64,000 nt of DNA from Dyadobacter sp. NIV53 (lineage in GTDB: Bacteria > Bacteroidota > Bacteroidia > Cytophagales > Spirosomataceae), in NCBI RefSeq assembly GCF_019711195.1, contig NZ_CP081299.1:2356001-2420000 (forward strand), written 5' to 3'. A program made the translations under genes and the position numbers. This document shows positions 62,884 to 64,000 of the stretch, piece by piece (within the stretch, counting starts at the first letter, position 1; the number at the start of each line of letters is the position of its first letter). The notes below the pieces were generated by a model, which did no database searches, had not been told where the DNA came from, and saw nothing but the letters and a program-made list of their open reading frames with translations.

Positions 62884-62939
62884 TATATAATGATCATTTG
62901 AAAATTGTAAGTTGTACATTAATTATTCTTCCTTCTTAA

Positions 62940-64000
62940 TTAAATTGCTTCCAGAATTCTTTCTATTGAAACCAGATAACCAATTTTTTCTTTTAGCTCG
63001 CTGATATGAACCCTTTCCTGTTCCATTGAGTCGCGGTGGCGGATCGTGACAGTATCGTCTTCCATCGTTTGATAATCCACTGCAATACAAAAAGGTGTTC
63101 CGATCAGATCCTGGCGTGTATAACGTTTTCCGATTGCCGCACCATCGTCATATGTGGTACGGAACGAGGATTTTAAAGAATTTGCAAGAGCCTGTGCTTT
63201 TTCGGCTAATCCATCCTTTTTTACCAAAGGAAGAACAGCCACTTTAAATGGTGCCAGCGCCGGATGCAATTTCAGGTAAGTTCTTTGTTTCTCCGTATCT
63301 CCTTCACCAACCGTTTCGACCGTATAAGCATTACAAAATGCAGCCAGAAAAAGACGATCTGCTCCCACCGAAGTTTCGACTACGTATGGAATGTAATTAC
63401 CAAAAGGTTTACCATTTTCGTCCAGTTCAGAATCAAAATACTGTTGTTTTTTCTTCGACAGCTCCTGATGGTTGCGCAGGTCAAAATCAGTACGCGAGTG
63501 GATACCTTCCATTTCACGGAATCCAAAAGGAAATTCATACTCAATATCCACGGCTGCGTTGGCATAGTGCGCCAGTTTATCGTGATCATGAAATTTAAGT
63601 TTGGCAGCTGGCAAACCAATTGCCTGATGGAATTTCATACGCGTTTCTTTCCATGACTCGTACCAGGCCATTTCAGTACCAGGGCGAATAAAAAACTGCA
63701 TTTCCATTTGTTCAAATTCCCGCATACGGAAAATAAACTGCCGGGCTACAATTTCGTTACGGAATGCTTTTCCAATTTGCGCTATACCGAAAGGGACTTT
63801 CATCCGTCCGCTTTTCTGTACATTCAGGAAATTTACAAAAATACCCTGTGCTGTTTCCGGGCGTAGGTATATCATACTGGAATCTTCCGCCACAGAACCT
63901 ATCTGCGTACTGAACATCAGGTTAAACTGACGCACTTCTGTCCAGTTTGCAGTACCTGATACCGCGCATTTTATATTTTCAGCAATGATCAGATCCCTTA
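62940..64000 (-). CDS. glyS: Glycyl-tRNA synthetase (dimeric type), 3' part only
   Basis: Class II synthetase of the alpha2 (eukaryote/archaea-like, single-chain) type charging tRNA-Gly. The frame runs off the right edge without a stop, and reading back from the ATG-like start it continues as AENIKCAVSGTANWTEVRQ, so the gene is truncated by the window and not by mutation. Visible motifs: YLRPETAQGIFVNF, FGIAQIGKAFRNEI (motif 2 region), EFEQMEMQFF, YVVETSVGADRLFLA (motif 3) and a C-terminal anticodon-binding domain (VAVLPLVKKDGLAEKA). The N-terminal catalytic half lies beyond 64000. Confidence 0.96.
   Translation of the reverse strand, partial: RDLIIAENIKCAVSGTANWTEVRQFNLMFSTQIGSVAEDSSMIYLRPETAQGIFVNFLNVQKSGRMKVPFGIAQIGKAFRNEIVARQFIFRMREFEQMEMQFFIRPGTEMAWYESWKETRMKFHQAIGLPAAKLKFHDHDKLAHYANAAVDIEYEFPFGFREMEGIHSRTDFDLRNHQELSKKKQQYFDSELDENGKPFGNYIPYVVETSVGADRLFLAAFCNAYTVETVGEGDTEKQRTYLKLHPALAPFKVAVLPLVKKDGLAEKAQALANSLKSSFRTTYDDGAAIGKRYTRQDLIGTPFCIAVDYQTMEDDTVTIRHRDSMEQERVHISELKEKIGYLVSIERILEAI

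Noticed and set aside
62940..63935. glyS as a complete gene starting at 63935
   Set aside because: The frame continues upstream with conserved synthetase sequence to the window edge; the ATG-like start is internal.

Overview
The window is a piece of a Bacteroidota chromosome, most likely order Cytophagales and close to Dyadobacter or Spirosoma. This genus-level placement is inference from gene content, not a measured match. Lineage markers are a SusC/SusD outer-membrane pair, a very large secreted protein with a type IX secretion (T9SS) C-terminal domain, DUF5686 and DUF4920 proteins, an N-carbamoylputrescine/agmatine polyamine route, A-rich start regions instead of strong Shine-Dalgarno sites, and TAnnTTTG-like -7 elements. 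No tRNA, rRNA, CRISPR array, phage or intact insertion sequence was seen.

Layout. 1-6.5 kb: an assimilatory sulfate operon (an unidentified gene end, cysH of the APS-reductase type, cysD, cysN, a sulfite reductase with an extra C-terminal domain, then cobA for siroheme). No CysC appears, which fits direct APS reduction. 6.5-10.8 kb: a broken small membrane gene, two tandem lipid A-type acyltransferases, a heptosyltransferase and aguB. 11.5-18.2 kb: SusC, SusD, a small lipoprotein and a Tat-exported aminotransferase. 18.3-21.3 kb: a permease, a secreted Hint-fold protein and aguA. 21.3-22.1 kb: a dead higBA toxin-antitoxin module between two inverted repeat elements. 22.1-34.4 kb: GH25 lysozyme, a 2-oxoglutarate oxygenase, chromate transporter, NagZ/beta-lactamase fusion, M28 peptidase, trehalase, PhzF, EamA and an OmpA-type protein. 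35-41.6 kb: pth, pyrR, a secreted unknown, argS, glutathione peroxidase and menA. 41.7-50.7 kb (minus strand): double SGNH hydrolase, DUF4920, the T9SS protein, a lone ABC ATPase, a class A beta-lactamase and a CNNM/CBS protein with a small membrane partner. 51-64 kb: fructose-bisphosphate aldolase, a second dead toxin-antitoxin pair, an hxlR/nitroreductase/DsbA locus, a K+ channel, DUF5686, M1 peptidase, DUF1328, guaA, a cold-shock protein and the 3' part of glyS.

Two patterns cut across the window. First, at least six genes (waaF-like, pyrR, argS twice, gpx, bla, a small membrane gene) are interrupted by indels, mostly of one base and mostly in homopolymer runs. Because argS is essential, uncorrected sequencing error is the likeliest cause, and the repaired lengths all match their families. 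By contrast, the toxin-antitoxin genes carry in-frame nonsense codons with the frame intact, which looks like real decay. Second, several intergenic gaps hold arrays with a strict 7-bp period but a different unit at each locus, and others hold long nested palindromes.

The most unusual items are the sulfite reductase-HEPN-like fusion, the Hint-fold protein lacking its nucleophile, the cysD-cysN palindrome that decides a GTG start, the heptad arrays and the inverted repeats around higBA. I did not find a convincing new multi-gene system.
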